DNA from: Liopterus haemorrhoidalis
Lineage: Eukaryota > Arthropoda > Insecta > Coleoptera > Dytiscidae
Direction: 5' to 3'
Assembly: GCA_963971575.1 (NCBI GenBank)
Contig: OZ020611.1
Location: 143,370,419-143,434,418 of the forward strand
Length of the DNA: 64,000 nucleotides
Part shown: piece after piece, positions 11,094 to 23,184 of the stretch
How positions within the stretch are numbered: position 1 is the first letter of the stretch
Layout of the letters: each line of letters begins with the position of its first letter
Position numbers and translations under genes: made by a program
The notes under the pieces: generated by a model
Databases searched by the model: none
What the model was told of the DNA's origin: nothing
Seen by the model: only the letters and a program-made list of their open reading frames with translations

Positions 11094-12021
11094 TAATTTG
11101 TTTTTACAAAAGTGAACAGCATAATATATTGAAATGTAAAAAGATACAAGAATACCGATATTTTGTGCGAATATCGATATTTTGCGCGATATATCGCGTT
11201 TCAAATATCGATATAAAAGTATATAATATCGATATATTTTTCTAAAGTATCGATATTTTCGAAATATCGATATATCGTTCCCATCCCTACTGACGGGCCC
11301 ATCTCTCCTTCGGACGGCAACAGAAACACGGCAAAAGCTATTTTCCAAGCTTTTTTAGCCATTTTACTTATTTAAAGGTAATCTACGATTTACAAGATAT
11401 GTAATAATATACTATTCTAAAGAAAATTCAAGGAAAGTTTTAGTTTTTCATTGTATTGTATTTTTAATTTTTAATATGATATAAACAAGAATATGGTAAA
11501 TATATTAGTAAAAAATAATAAAGAAGTGGAAGGGTCTTTTTATATACGAACTGATGATTTAGACAAATTTTAGATGGGATAAGTGCCTTTATTCAGGGTT
11601 TGCTTTATGCAACGAGCAAACATGCATTCATGAGTTTGGATTTTTGACCATTTATAGTTTTTGGATCCATAAAGACATTTGTGTATGATGGAGACCTACG
11701 ATCCACTTTCTCTCTACCTTCAAATTGTATTTCAGTTGAAGTTGTGCCCGATTTAGGAAAATTATGGAATGTTTAAGTGGGATTCTTCTTTGTTCATGAT
11801 TTGCATTGCGGCACACAACAAAATAAATTGTTTATTGCCATAATTCACAAAAATAAAACACAAACAACAAAAATTGTATTTCTCCATTGAACAAAACAAA
11901 ACAATGTCAGTCTTGTATCTTCCGAAAATCTCCACCAGATGAGAGGGCGCTTAGGAAGTTTCTGCTCTTGAAATTTTGAAGACACCAAATGGAGATGTTT
12001 TGAGTTGAATAGTTCGGGAGT

Positions 12022-12650
12022 TTAAAGATGGTAGATACACAATCAAAGATCAAGTGATCATATAGGCCTTCAATTTCCAAAAACGACGAAAAAGTTATCC
12101 AAAATCAGGAATTAATACGTACCAATTAACTATTAACTGTTAGAGAGGTTTTAAAAGAAGTTGATTTGATATTCTTTATCCTGACGGGTTTTAAGATGGC
12201 CCTTATTGACCGTATCTCTGTTAAATTTTATTTCATACTTGATGATGACAGATTTTAGTACCAAGGTTACGTACCAATTGACGACAGACTGTTAGAGAGT
12301 TTGCAAAAAAGTAGGAGTATCACGCGGGTCTTTTCAAGACATTTTGACCTATGTCCACAATCACGACACCGCACCACCGTAATTCCGATGAATAGAATTC
12401 TATTCTATCATTGTCAATAAAACGATTCGAGTGGCGGTTGCCAAGAAACGATTGTTTTTTGTCAACTATAGACTGGAATTCTATTACTTGAACATCGCAG
12501 ATCACACTTTCCTTATGGTTTAGCAGTTTTTGGTTCCCCAACCACCATAATATCCTAAATTGGCCCCATGAGATTTTTATTTGTTCCCAAAACTAAAGAA
12601 TTCGTAAAAATGACACCGTTTTCAATTGACTAAAGAGAAAAAAAAATGGA
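12022..12650 (+). pseudogene. degraded mariner transposase (copy A)
   Basis: The plus strand holds short, frame-shifted islands in mariner order. TVREFAKKVGVSRGSFQDIL (around 12285-12345) matches the helix-turn-helix. HNHDTAP follows directly and resembles the HHDNAP motif around the second catalytic acid. NWPHEIFIC and FVPKTKEF, near 12555-12600, resemble the SPDLAPCDFFLFP-K region. Stops interrupt every frame, and the part between the DNA-binding region and the HHDNAP motif is missing. No clear inverted ends were found. Confidence 0.5.
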
Positions 12651-12810
12651 AACTGATCTAAAAGAGATTGATTAATGTGTCCACTAAATGTGTTTCTAGA
12701 AGAAGAAAAGTGGCCGGCAGTAATCTGTAGCCGCAGAGCAATGACACATAGGAGGGGGGAACTCCCCACCCAAAAATACAGTGAAATAAAGATTTAAAAA
12801 AATTTAATTA

Positions 12811-13453
12811 CCGTATTTTTCGGACCATAAGACGGTGCGTCTTATCGTCCGGTGCGGACGATAAGACGCACCCCAAATTTATGAGACAATTTTTAGAAAA
12901 ACTATTTATTATTACGATAACTTGCACCAGCAACATTCTGTTCATCTTCACTCTCTGTACTATTACCCGTCTCGTTAATGTTACTGTTCGTATTATTTTC
13001 GTCTGAACTATTGTCAATCTTTTCAAAAACCAAGTCATCTTCGATACTATCCAGTGTGTTGCTTATACCGCATTTCTTAAAAGACTTTATAATCGTATTT
13101 TCTTTTACATTTTCCCAAGAATTTTTCACCCAGGTACTTCTAAATTGTCCATTTCATACGTCTTTTTGCTAACATCGAGATTTGGCTTTATCACTCATCT
13201 GTTCCACTCTTGCCGCATAAAATTATTAAATGGTTTATTAATCGACAAAGGGTTGTCGTTGACTTTTAAGTCCGTCAGAAACAACAGCTAATACTGAATT
13301 AATTTCTATTATATTTTCTTGGTTGATTCTGTTTTATGCACTATCAACACACAAATTTTAAACGTACCTATACATTCGGACCATAAGACGCACCCCAATT
13401 TTAAGACGATTTTTCTGCGTAAAAAGGTGCGTCTTATGGTCCGAAAAATACGG
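12811..13453 (-). mobile_element. pogo-type transposon, deleted (copy A)
   Basis: The inverted ends CCGTATTTTTCGGACCATAA (12811) and its reverse complement (ending 13453) are flanked by TA on both sides (12809-12810, 13454-13455). Next to both ends are motifs of the type GACGCACCCC, and a further local inverted repeat (GGTGCGTCTTATCGTCCG) lies near the left end. The minus strand encodes the C-terminal piece of a pogo/Tigger-type transposase. At 643 bp it is non-autonomous. Confidence 0.88.
12902..13129 (-). pseudogene. pogo/Tigger transposase C-terminal fragment (copy A)
   Basis: The minus-strand frame starts KNSWENVKENTIIKSFKKCG and continues with ISNTLDSIEDDLVFE and an acidic serine/asparagine tail. 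The block W..V.E.TI..SFKKCGISN...DG.ED is characteristic of the C-terminal part of pogo-like transposases (CENP-B relatives). Just upstream on the same strand, NNFMRQEWNR-like residues can be read in another frame. The CENP-B DNA-binding region and DDE core are absent. Confidence 0.8.
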
Positions 13454-13725
13454 TAATCGTACCGCAAAATCACTTATGCATTTTATCTTAACAATTTATT
13501 TTAAGAAGTAGGAAAAAATTTCACTCACTCACTTTAACAAATAGACTAGCTTTTATTATGATCGGTATTAAAATTATTGTAAAATGCACATTCTTATGAT
13601 CTCTATGATTTTTAGGTTTTCGTTCCTTCTACTGTCACTCATAAATCTGTTATCTGTTCGGTAAAAACTGCACATGTACAAAAAATAATGAGACTTCAAA
13701 AACATATTATGCGAAAATATGTATT

Positions 13726-13769
<44 letters not shown>

Positions 13770-14944
13770 TAGCGAAAATATAATTATGCAACATTTACAC
13801 TTATTAACGATCGTAGGGTGCTATATCGTTGCTAAGGCATATTGTTTTATGTAAATAGAATAGTATAAAATATATCATATGAGGTGCGAGACGTATTAGT
13901 TGATCAATAAAATAATGTCTTATTATTCATAAAATACCTTTTTTATTAATATCAGAAGTGTGATTGGCCTATCATCCACAAGAAAATTAAAATAGAAGAC
14001 TATAAGTGCAATATTAAAAATATTCCAATGCAACAATACATTGTTACAAAGAAATTGTTGTATAATATTGAAAAGGCTAATATAAAGGTTTAGATTAAAG
14101 GTGATGATTGAGAATCATATAAAGGTAGTATGAATAATTATGAGCTAGATAATAGATTGGAGAATTTTAAGTTATTTTGTCGAAAAAATACTTCAAGTGA
14201 TTTCTATGGAAATGACACTCATTGGAATAAATTTGAAATGTGAAATTTTTTTGAAAAATGAAGAATATGTCAGGATTAATTATTCAAAGCATTTCTCTAA
14301 ACATTCATACTAAAAATAGTTTCATAAGTAAATTCATAGTAAAATTTCCAAAAAATGGTTCAAATTTCAAATACAAATTACATACATTGTATGCGTAATC
14401 CAACTTGTCGGATTTCAGTTAATTTGTTTATTATATTAGGTGCATTTTTTTTTTTTTTTGAATATCGATATGTGCGCGATTCGGTATGTCGTCAGTGTGA
14501 TATCGATATTCGATATATATCCAAGTAAAAATATCGATATTTTCGATATAACGAAATAACTAACACGCAACATGTAAGGTATATAAAATACAGTTTTTTT
14601 TGGTTGGCTTGGCGGGAAAAGAAGTCGCCACTTGACAGACAATCACTTTACAGTTGGAACACAGCCAGCTACCAACCATCTTTCTAATATTTTACTAACT
14701 TTAACTGTCATAATTAAATAAAAATATATGCTGTTCACTTTTGTAAGGACAAACCAGATCTTTTTGGTTACTTTTATAGTGTATTACGGACTTTAAATTA
14801 AAAATATTCCTTACGCTGTAAAACCGACTTTAGATTTATTGGTTAAGATCATTATTAAGAAAGTGACATTTTTTATAATTTTTTAATATCAACATGACAT
14901 ACAATTTCAAAGGTACAAATTATTGAAATCAAAATTTCGTCCTA

Positions 14945-15348
14945 CAGGCTATTCCAAACTATTAGGCCAAACTAAACGGAAATTTCGTTATTATAGGTTG
15001 TCACGAAAAGGGGCATGCTTGGCTTATGTCATGTTTCAGGTTTGGTATGTGAAAATTTAAAATTCCAACAATAAAACTATGAAAATGAATGACATATGTC
15101 AAATATATATATTTTTTTTTCCATATTTCGAAGACAAAAAAATAAATAAATGGGAAATTTTTATTAAGAATGACAAAAAATTTAAATGCAATGAAAAGGA
15201 CATTTTATAATGACAACCAATTTAGTCTAGAATTTGCAATGTGAGTACGATTTACAAAGTTTAAACAAAATGACCAAAAGTCTGAATTAATAGATTAAAA
15301 TTACTAGATTTCAAAATCTAGTTACGCCTAAACGTTTGGAATAGCCTA
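14945..15348. mobile_element. TA-flanked MITE, CAGGCTATTCCAAAC ends (copy B)
   Basis: Counterpart of 10690-11093 in the second copy of the 4.2-kb duplication; same ends and TA flanks. Confidence 0.75.
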
Positions 15349-16279
15349 TAATTTGTTTTTACAAAAGTGAACAGCATAATATATTGAAATGTAAAAAGAT
15401 ACAAGAATACCGATATTTTGTGCGAATATCGATATTTTGCGCGATATATCGCGTTTCAAATATCGATATAAAAGTATATAATATCGATATATTTTTCTAA
15501 AGTATCGATATTTTCGAAATATCGATATATCGTTCCCATCCCTACTGACGGGCCCATCTCTCCTTCGGACGGCAACAGAAACACGGCAAAAGCTATTTTC
15601 CAAGCTTTTTTAGCCATTTTACTTATTTAAAGGTAATCTACGATTTACAAGATATGTAATAATATACTATTCTAAAGAAAATTCAAGGAAAGTTTTAGTT
15701 TTTCATTGTATTGTATTTTTAATTTTTAATATGATATAAACAAGAATATGGTAAATATATTAGTAAAAAATAATAAAGAAGTGGAAGGGTCTTTTTATAT
15801 ACGAACTGATGATTTAGACAAATTTTAGATGGGATAAGTGCCTTTATTCAGGGTTTGCTTTATGCAACGAGCAAACATGCATTCATGAGTTTGGATTTTT
15901 GACCATTTTTAGTTTTTGGATCCATAAAGACATTTGTGTATGATGGAGACCTACGATCCACTTTCTCTCTACCTTCAAATTGTATTTCAGTTGAAGTTGT
16001 GCCCGATTTAGGAAAATTATGGAATGTTTAAGTGGGATTCTTCTTTGTTCATGATTTGCATTGCGGCACACAACAAAATAAATTGTTTATTGCCATAATT
16101 CACAAAAATAAAACACAAACAACAAAACAACACGTATTTCTCCATTGAACAAAACAAAACAATGTCAGTCTTGTATCTTCCGAAAATCTCCACCAGATGA
16201 GAGGGCGCTTAGGAAGTTTCTGCTCTTGAAATTTTGAAGACACCAAATGGAGATGTTTTGAGTTGAATAGTTCGGGAGT

Positions 16280-16908
16280 TTAAAGATGGTAGATACACAA
16301 TCAAAGATCAAGTGATCATATAGGCCTTCAATTTCCAAAAACGACGAAAAAGTTATCCAAAATCAGGAATTAATACGTACCAATTAACTATTAACTGTTA
16401 GAGAGGTTTTAAAAGAAGTTGATTTGATATTCTTTATCCTGACGGGTTTTAAGATGGCCCTTATTGACCGTATCTCTGTTAAATTTTATTTCATACTTGA
16501 TGATGACAGATTTTAGTACCAAGGTTACGTACCAATTGACGACAGACTGTTAGAGAGTTTGCAAAAAAGTAGGAGTATCACGCGGGTCTTTTCAAGACAT
16601 TTTGACCTATGTCCACAATCACGACACCGCACCACCGTAATTCCGATGAATAGAATTCTATTCTATCATTGTCAATAAAACGATTCGAGTGGCGGTTGCC
16701 AAGAAACGATTGTTTTTTGTCAACTATAGACTGGAATTCTATTACTTGAACATCGCAGATCACACTTTCCTTATGGTTTAGCAGTTTTTGGTTCCCCAAC
16801 CACCATAATATCCTAAATTGGCCCCATGAGATTTTTATTTGTTCCCAAAACTAAAGAATTCGTAAAAATGACACCGTTTTCAATTGACTAAAGAGAAAAA
16901 AAAATGGA
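16280..16908 (+). pseudogene. degraded mariner transposase (copy B)
   Basis: Counterpart of 12022-12650 with the same frameshifts and stops, so the decay happened before the duplication. Confidence 0.5.
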
Positions 16909-17068
16909 AACTGATCTAAAAGAGATTGATTAATGTGTCCACTAAATGTGTTTCTAGAAGAAGAAAAGTGGCCGGCAGTAATCTGTAGCCGCAGAGCAAT
17001 GACACATAGGAGGGGGGAACTCCCCACCCAAAAATACAGTGAAATAAAGATTTAAAAAAATTTAATTA

Positions 17069-17711
17069 CCGTATTTTTCGGACCATAAGACGGTGCGTCT
17101 TATCGTCCGGTGCGGACGATAAGACGCACCCCAAATTTATGAGACAATTTTTAGAAAAACTATTTATTATTACGATAACTTGCACCAGCAACATTCTGTT
17201 CATCTTCACTCTCTGTACTATTACCCGTCTCGTTAATGTTACTGTTCGTATTATTTTCGTCTGAACTATTGTCAATCTTTTCAAAAACCAAGTCATCTTC
17301 GATACTATCCAGTGTGTTGCTTATACCGCATTTCTTAAAAGACTTTATAATCGTATTTTCTTTTACATTTTCCCAAGAATTTTTCACCCAGGTACTTCTA
17401 AATTGTCCATTTCATACGTCTTTTTGCTAACATCGAGATTTGGCTTTATCACTCATCTGTTCCACTCTTGCCGCATAAAATTATTAAATGGTTTATTAAT
17501 CGACAAAGGGTTGTCGTTGACTTTTAAGTCCGTCAGAAACAACAGCTAATACTGAATTAATTTCTATTATATTTTCTTGGTTGATTCTGTTTTATGCACT
17601 ATCAACACACAAATTTTAAACGTACCTATACATTCGGACCATAAGACGCACCCCAATTTTAAGACGATTTTTCTGCGTAAAAAGGTGCGTCTTATGGTCC
17701 GAAAAATACGG
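17069..17711 (-). mobile_element. pogo-type transposon, deleted (copy B)
   Basis: Counterpart of 12811-13453; TA flanks at 17067-17068 and 17712-17713. Same deletion structure as copy A. Confidence 0.88.
17160..17387 (-). pseudogene. pogo/Tigger transposase C-terminal fragment (copy B)
   Basis: Identical protein fragment to 12902-13129 (TIIKSFKKCGISN block followed by an acidic tail). Confidence 0.8.
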
Positions 17712-17983
17712 TAATCGTACCGCAAAATCACTTATGCATTTTATCTTAACAATTTATTTTAAGAAGTAGGAAAAAATTTCACTCACTCACTTTAACAAAT
17801 AGACTAGCTTTTATTATGATCGGTATTAAAATTATTGTAAAATGCACATTCTTATGATCTCTATGATTTTTAGGTTTTCGTTCCTTCTACTGTCACTCAT
17901 AAATCTGTTATCTGTTCGGTAAAAACTGCACATGTACAAAAAATAATGAGACTTCAAAAACATATTATGCGAAAATATGTATT

Positions 17984-17984
<1 letters not shown>

Positions 17985-18070
<86 letters not shown>
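17985..18070. repeat. long (TA)n microsatellite
   Basis: About 40 TA repeats followed by GTGTGTGTGT. The same site in copy A has only about a dozen. An open frame of repeated Tyr-Ile codons across it is an artefact of the repeat. Confidence 0.95.
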
Positions 18071-18080
<10 letters not shown>

Positions 18081-18616
18081 TAGCGAAAATATAATTATGC
18101 AACATTTACACTTATTAACGATCGTAGGGTGCTATATCGTTGCTAAGGCATATTGTTTTATGTAAATAGAATAGTATAAAATATATCATATGAGGTGCGA
18201 GACGTATTAGTTGATCAATAAAATAATGTCTTATTATTCATAAAATACCTTTCTTATTAATATCAGAAGTGTGATTGGCCTATCATCCACAAGAAAATTA
18301 AAATAGAAGACTATAAGTGCAATATTAAAAATATTCCAATGCAACAATACATTGTTACAAAGAAATTGTTGTATAATATTGAAAAGGCTAATATAAAGGT
18401 TTAGATTAAAGGTGATGATTGAGAATCATATAAAGGTAGTATGAATAATTATGAGCTAGATAATAGATTGGAGAATTTTAAGTTATTTTGTCGAAAAAAT
18501 ACTTCAAGTGATTTCTATGGAAATGACACTCATTGGAATAAATTTGAAATGTGAAATTTTTTTGAAAAATGAAGAATATGTCAGGATTAATTATTCAAAG
18601 CATTTCTCTAAACATT

Positions 18617-19660
18617 GTCAGGATGAACGAGCGTTGCTTTGTTATTAACAAACACATTGTATGAAGGTAACTAATAAGATTGTTGACGACAATGGTAAGA
18701 GGTAAGAGGTTGTTTTGGTTAAATCATATGGCACGTGTTAGGCATAATGAGTAAAAACTAGATTTGAGATTTAATATTTGAGATTTTAATAATTGAGTAT
18801 TAAGACTTGAAACACCAAAATATGAGATTTTGGTTTTGATATTTGCAACTTAATATTTGAGATTTGATGTTTGAGATTTGATAATTAAGATCTGAGTTTC
18901 GAGATTTTAGTTTTGAATTTGAGCGTTTATTGGAAAAGATAAATGACAGATCACTGGGATCGGATTGACAGAATAAACTGATAAATGTAATTGCTAATGA
19001 GTTGAGAGAAAAGGTTGTTGAGTACCGCAAGACAAGCCTCTGCCAGTGGCATCAGTCCGGTAATAGCTCTGTAACCATGGTGGCAGATGGTGAGCTATGG
19101 CGACGGGCTGATGATTATGATTATGATAAAGCACTGTGTGTGCAGAAACAAATAGACGGTCTCTGAGCTTGTTGTACTGTAGACAATCTGTAATGAAGGA
19201 AACTAGTAGATAGTTACTGAGTATCTGAACTTATTGATCTAGTCACTGAGTTTGTGATAGAGAAATGAATTGATAACAAAAAGTCTCTAAACTTTCAGAT
19301 CACGATTTATACTTTGCTTCTGGGAGGTTTTGTTTTAAGCAAATATTTATTTTTACTAATTGATATTGGTGCATGGTTGATTTTGTTAAAAATCAATTCT
19401 GCGCCCAAATTGCTCTATTTACAGATTATGAATTAGGTGAAGAATTTGAAGATGCAGTAGAAGATGAATGGTGGACCAGCTCAAGAATGGAGTTCCTGGT
19501 ATGCAGGATGCTGTTACTGGTACGCAAGATGCAGGATGCTGTTGTTGGTATGGAACAGACCACTGGTGATATGCAGGTTGCTGTTGCTGATAACAACAAT
19601 GCTGTTAATGGTGTGAAGAATACAGTTGCGTCCCGAGAACGTTCCGCATGTCAGTCTGGC
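18617..19660. other. unique spacer with a TTTGAGATT minisatellite
   Basis: This is single-copy sequence between copy B and the partial third copy. At 18758-18915 there are about ten degenerate units of TTTGAGATTTGATA type (13-15 bp). Elsewhere short open stretches exist (18990-19160 can be read as NVIANELREKVVEYRKTSLC and so on), but they match no family I recognise. Confidence 0.5.
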
Positions 19661-19750
19661 CGTGTTAGCGAAAATATAATTATGCAACATTTACACTTAT
19701 TAACGATCGTAGGGTGCTATATCGTTGCTAAGGCATATTGTTTTATGTAA
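19373..19750 (+). CDS. 125-codon open frame, doubtful
   Basis: An ATG-initiated frame with an acidic N-terminal part (DYELGEEFEDAVEDEWW) and a central part rich in Met/Val/Gln repeats. The DNA there repeats GGTATGCAGGATGCTGTT-like units. It then runs into the partial repeat at 19663, so its last 29 codons are repeat-derived. I recognise no domain. It may be a decayed gag-like or host fragment, or chance; no splice or promoter evidence supports it. Confidence 0.15.
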   Translation: MVDFVKNQFCAQIALFTDYELGEEFEDAVEDEWWTSSRMEFLVCRMLLLVRKMQDAVVGMEQTTGDMQVAVADNNNAVNGVKNTVASRERSACQSGRVSENIIMQHLHLLTIVGCYIVAKAYCFM

Positions 19751-19850
19751 ATAGAATAGTATAAAATATATCATATGATGTGCGAGACGTATTAGTTGAT
19801 CAATAAAATAATGTCTTATTATTCATAAAATACCTTTTTTATTAATATAT
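19663..19850 (+). repeat. partial third copy of the 4.2-kb unit
   Basis: From GTGTTAGCGAAAATATAA to ATTAATAT this matches 13768-13955 and 18076-18265 with only one or two changes. It is bounded on the right by a TA microsatellite (19848-19867). In copies A and B the same segment begins right after the TA/GT tract, so microsatellites mark both edges. Confidence 0.9.
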
Positions 19851-19867
19851 ATATATATATATATATT

Positions 19868-20649
19868 GTTTAATTTTGGGGGATATCAAATTAAAGCTCT
19901 TGATACGATTAACAATCACAAATTTTTATCAATAAAGAGTAATGATAATAATAATCTTTATTGGTGTTTACTTATCACAGAGAATGTGTAAAAAAAAAGT
20001 CAAAAAAGAAATACATTAAGTTAAAAAAAATCACAGTTCAATATAAATAACTCAAATGAATTAAAATAAAACTTGTCCAAGAATTAATATTATAAAAGTC
20101 ATACCTATTTTTTTTATTTTTTTCTTTTTCCTAGAAGAATGAATGGACAAATAGGTATTTTATGAGTCTTAAAATTCGTTCAAATAACTGAAATTATTTA
20201 ACAGGAATTCTTCAGTGGAGTAAAAGGCTTCAGATACAAAATATTTTTTAAGACATTAAAATTAGCAATCTGCAAGTTTTGTAATGAAGTTGGAAGAACA
20301 TTATTAAATTTAATAGCGTAGTAATTACAACTTACAACGTTTTTTTTTGTTTTCTTTTTGTTATTATCATCAATAGGCTAATATCATATCAAACTTATTT
20401 CGATCACGAGCCATTTTTCATACAAATGAATAATAAGCAGTGACGAAACTTCAAATATCCTGAAGATCTTCTTGAATATTTTAGATTAACAGAAAAGGAA
20501 GAAGAGAATATATTTTCCTTTTTTAAATATATTTTAATCCTAAATAAGTTTAATGATTTTTTCTTTTTTTTTTTTCATTGAAGTTTGTCAGCCGCTTAAA
20601 TTATGTAGCGGACCGTATGCGGCCTTCGAGCCATGTGTCCTGTATAGGC
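19868..20649. other. repeat-derived spacer, possible LINE 3' end (minus)
   Basis: At 19885-19935 the sequence (AAAGCTCTTGATACG...AACAATCAC) resembles part of the GTCTGTCT repeat family at 25985-26640. From 19940 the minus strand ends in CAATAAAGATTATTATTATC, a polyadenylation signal with microsatellite tail like the 3' ends of non-LTR retrotransposons. No reverse transcriptase residues were found. The rest is AT-rich. Confidence 0.35.
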
Positions 20650-22525
20650 CAGGGCTTCTTAAACTGTGGGTCCCGACCCACCGGGGGGTCACGAGGCTAC
20701 TGAAGGGGGGTCGCAAAGATCTACTACTTTTGGGTAATTATATCTTATGAAGCATATTTTGAGTGTCGTCTACAAACATCAAATAAAGAAAAGGCAAATT
20801 TTGAGAAATATGTTACTTTGAATGATAAATATTTATTGGCATCGTATGAAGTTTCATATTTGATAGCGAAAACGAAGAAACCATTTATTATTGGTGAGCA
20901 ACTTTTACTACCTGCAGTTATAAGAATGTCCGAAATTATTCATGGAAAACAGTATGCTGCTGAATTTCGTAAAATTCCATTATCGAATGACACTGTGTCC
21001 AAAAGAATTTCGGACATAAGCAATGATCAATTTCAACAGCTTCTTATGAGGCTTAAAGATAGCTTAAAGTTCGCAATTCAACTGAATGAGTCGACAGACA
21101 TTTCCAAAATGGCACAGTTGTTACTTTATGTAAGATATATTTATGAGGGAAGCATTCATGAAGATTTATTGTTTTGTCGTCCCTTGGAAGGCCATACTCG
21201 TGGAAAAGATATATATATAAAAAAGTAAACGAGTTTTTTACAAACGAAGGATTGGATTGGAAAAATTTCGCTGGAGTGTGCACAGACGAGTGTGCTGCAT
21301 CAATGACCGGACAGGATCTTGGATTTACAGCATTTGTTAAAGTTGGTCGAAATGAACATACTAAACTTGCACCAGAATTAAATACCGTGTTTTTTGATGC
21401 AATCAAAATCATTAACTTTATTAAAAATCGAGCACTTACTAGTCGATTGTTTACAAAATTGTGTATTGACATGGATTCCGATTATACAAGTATATTGCTA
21501 CATGCTGAAGTTAGGTGGCTAGCAAGAGGTCGAAGTTTGAAACGATTATTAACTTTAAAAGATAAAGTTCTTATATTTTTAACAGAGCAAAATTTCAATT
21601 TCGCCAATTGTTTTCATGATAATTTATGACTTCTCAAACTATGTTATTTGTCAGATATTTTTGATAAAATTAATGAAATGAATTTATCAATGCAGGGAAC
21701 CAGCGTTAATATATTTATGCTGAAAGATAAAATTGAGACATTCGTTAAAAAAATTATTATATGGAAGAACAGAGTGGAAAGCGGATCGCTAGAAATGTTT
21801 CAGTTTACAGACGAACATATAATTGATAAAGATATTCCAAAAAATGATTTAATAAAACTTATAATTAATCATTTGAAGGATCTGGAAGTTTCAATACGTA
21901 TTTTCCAAGTGATGTCGATAAACAATATTGGATTTGTAACCCATTTGCAATCACTTGCAAAAAATTAATTTCTTGTGTTTCAAAGCACAAGAAGAATTTG
22001 CAGAACTATCAAGTGATTCAAGCTTGCGACTCAGATTTTCTCAAGTACTATTACATGAATTTTGGATAGAAATCAAATCAGAATATTCACTACTATCGGA
22101 AATGGCACTAAACATATTGCTACCATTTTGTTCAACGTATTTATGCGAATCAGTCTTTTCCACATTAACATACATAAAATCAAGATATCGTTCAACTTTA
22201 ATAAACGTTGAAAATATATTACGACCTGCACTAACTGAAATTGAGCCTAGATTTAATTATTTATGTAAAAATAAACAAGCTCATCCGTCACATTAATATG
22301 TTAATAATATTTGGATGTTGTTATATGTAAGAAAAAAAAAAAATTTCTTCTATTAATTATATATTTGAAAAGAATGGGTTCGTATTATTTATCCCTTACG
22401 TTATTGACATTGTAGCGATATTACACCTACATTTACGGTCAATATTAATTTCATTACATGGTGGGTCATTTAAAATTTCCTAGGCTTGAAGGGGGTCGCT
22501 ATTTGAAAAAGTTTAAGAAGCCCTG
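20650..22525 (+). mobile_element. hAT transposon of ZBED5/Buster type
   Basis: The inverted ends CAGGGCTTCTTAAACTGTGG (20650) and TTTAAGAAGCCCTG (ending 22525) are flanked by the exact 8-bp duplication GTATAGGC (20642-20649, 22526-22533). A GGGGGTCGC motif follows each end. The plus strand encodes a nearly full-length but broken transposase. At 1876 bp it lacks only the N-terminal zinc-finger part, making it the best preserved DNA transposon here. Confidence 0.95.
20818..22296 (+). pseudogene. ZBED5/Buster-like hAT transposase, broken
   Basis: Four frames in order cover the transposase. 20818-21228 has LASYEVSYLIAKTKKPFIIG and LSNDTVSKRISDIS, with LNESTDISKMAQLLLYVRYI, where the acid of the STD motif is the first catalytic position. 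21215-21629 has GVCTDECAASMTG (second acid), KIINFIKNRALTSRLF and LHAEVRWLARGRSLKR, the classic hAT tryptophan block. 21648-21968 holds the insertion-domain helices. 21955-22296 has LLPFCSTYLCESVFSTLTYI and KSRYRSTL, the dimerisation region. Frameshifts near 21220 and stops at 21627 and 21966 break it. A short piece appears lost between GRNEHTK and LAPELN. The initiator and BED finger are missing. Confidence 0.85.
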
Positions 22526-22533
22526 GTATAGGC

Positions 22534-23184
22534 CATTGCATAGAAGAACAGTATTTTGAAGATGATAATTTAAATGTAACAATAATTATTTCTAAACAAT
22601 AAATTAATAATAAATGATAAAGAAGTTTTACAACTCCAGTCTTGGACTTTTTTGATAAAACCTTGTACATATGTAGTGATCTTATTTGATTTCCGTATGG
22701 ACGTATTTACAAACATAGTAAAGTTCAAAAATCTCATGAATATCACAACAACCTTAACCTTTGCTAAGGAATCAATTCCACGCGAGACAGAATGGGACTT
22801 ACTACTTTCTAAATATGTCACTACTATTAGCAGAGGCGCCACAAGCAGGTGTATGCACCACACAAAGACGCCATAAAAGAAGGGCGCTGTGAGACAAGAA
22901 TACTCTATTACGAGTATAGGTACGAACACATAGAAAGATTATTGCCTATACCTATAAACGTATGCTAAGATGTGCCGTGCAGCGAGAGAATTTTCTCTGA
23001 TCAAGTCATTATTTTGATTGATCAATTCTTTACAAAATATTTTTATTACTGATCGAAAAATGTTTTTACCGATCAATTAAAAATTTCCCATGATAGTAAT
23101 AATAAATTGATTGATTTCTTTATCATGTATAACCACAGTAGTTACTAAAAAAAAAATCAGGGGAGGCGCCATAACACTTTTGCA
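22534..23184. other. intergenic, no gene seen
   Basis: No coding region or clear repeat. Around 22832 the text GCAGAGGCGCCAC resembles the left end of a further MITE, with a candidate partner at about 23500 (AAAGGCGCCTTAC), but the pairing is too short to call. Confidence 0.4.

Larger units (their letters stand above)
10085..14305 (+). repeat. 4.2-kb direct duplication, copy A
   Basis: This segment is repeated almost without change at 14339-18616 in the same orientation, with 33 bp between the copies. Differences I could see are a longer poly-T at the start of copy B, a few bases near 11870/16125, single substitutions (near 11648/15906), and a TA microsatellite that is short here (about 13730-13758) and very long in B. 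The segment contains blocks of ATCGATAT-rich sequence (10203-10290, 11155-11280), a TA-flanked MITE, a degraded mariner and a pogo element. No host gene is visible. Confidence 0.93.
14339..18616 (+). repeat. 4.2-kb direct duplication, copy B
   Basis: Near-identical to 10085-14305, including all nested elements. The main difference is the (TA)n tract at about 17985-18070, roughly 40 repeats against about 12 in copy A. The 33-bp piece between the copies (14306-14338) is present once. Copies this similar mean a very recent duplication or an assembly duplication of one locus or of two haplotypes. Confidence 0.93.

Noticed and set aside
11091..11348. 85-codon minus frame, repeated at 15346-15603
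   Set aside because: Falls in ATCGATAT-rich repeat DNA; the sequence is dominated by repeat-derived IFRKYRYF-like residues and no family matches.
12978..13172. plus-strand frame over the pogo fragment
   Set aside because: Antisense shadow of the recognised pogo transposase piece.
17977..18165. open frame with a long Tyr-Ile repeat
   Set aside because: Translation of the (TA)n microsatellite, not a protein gene.
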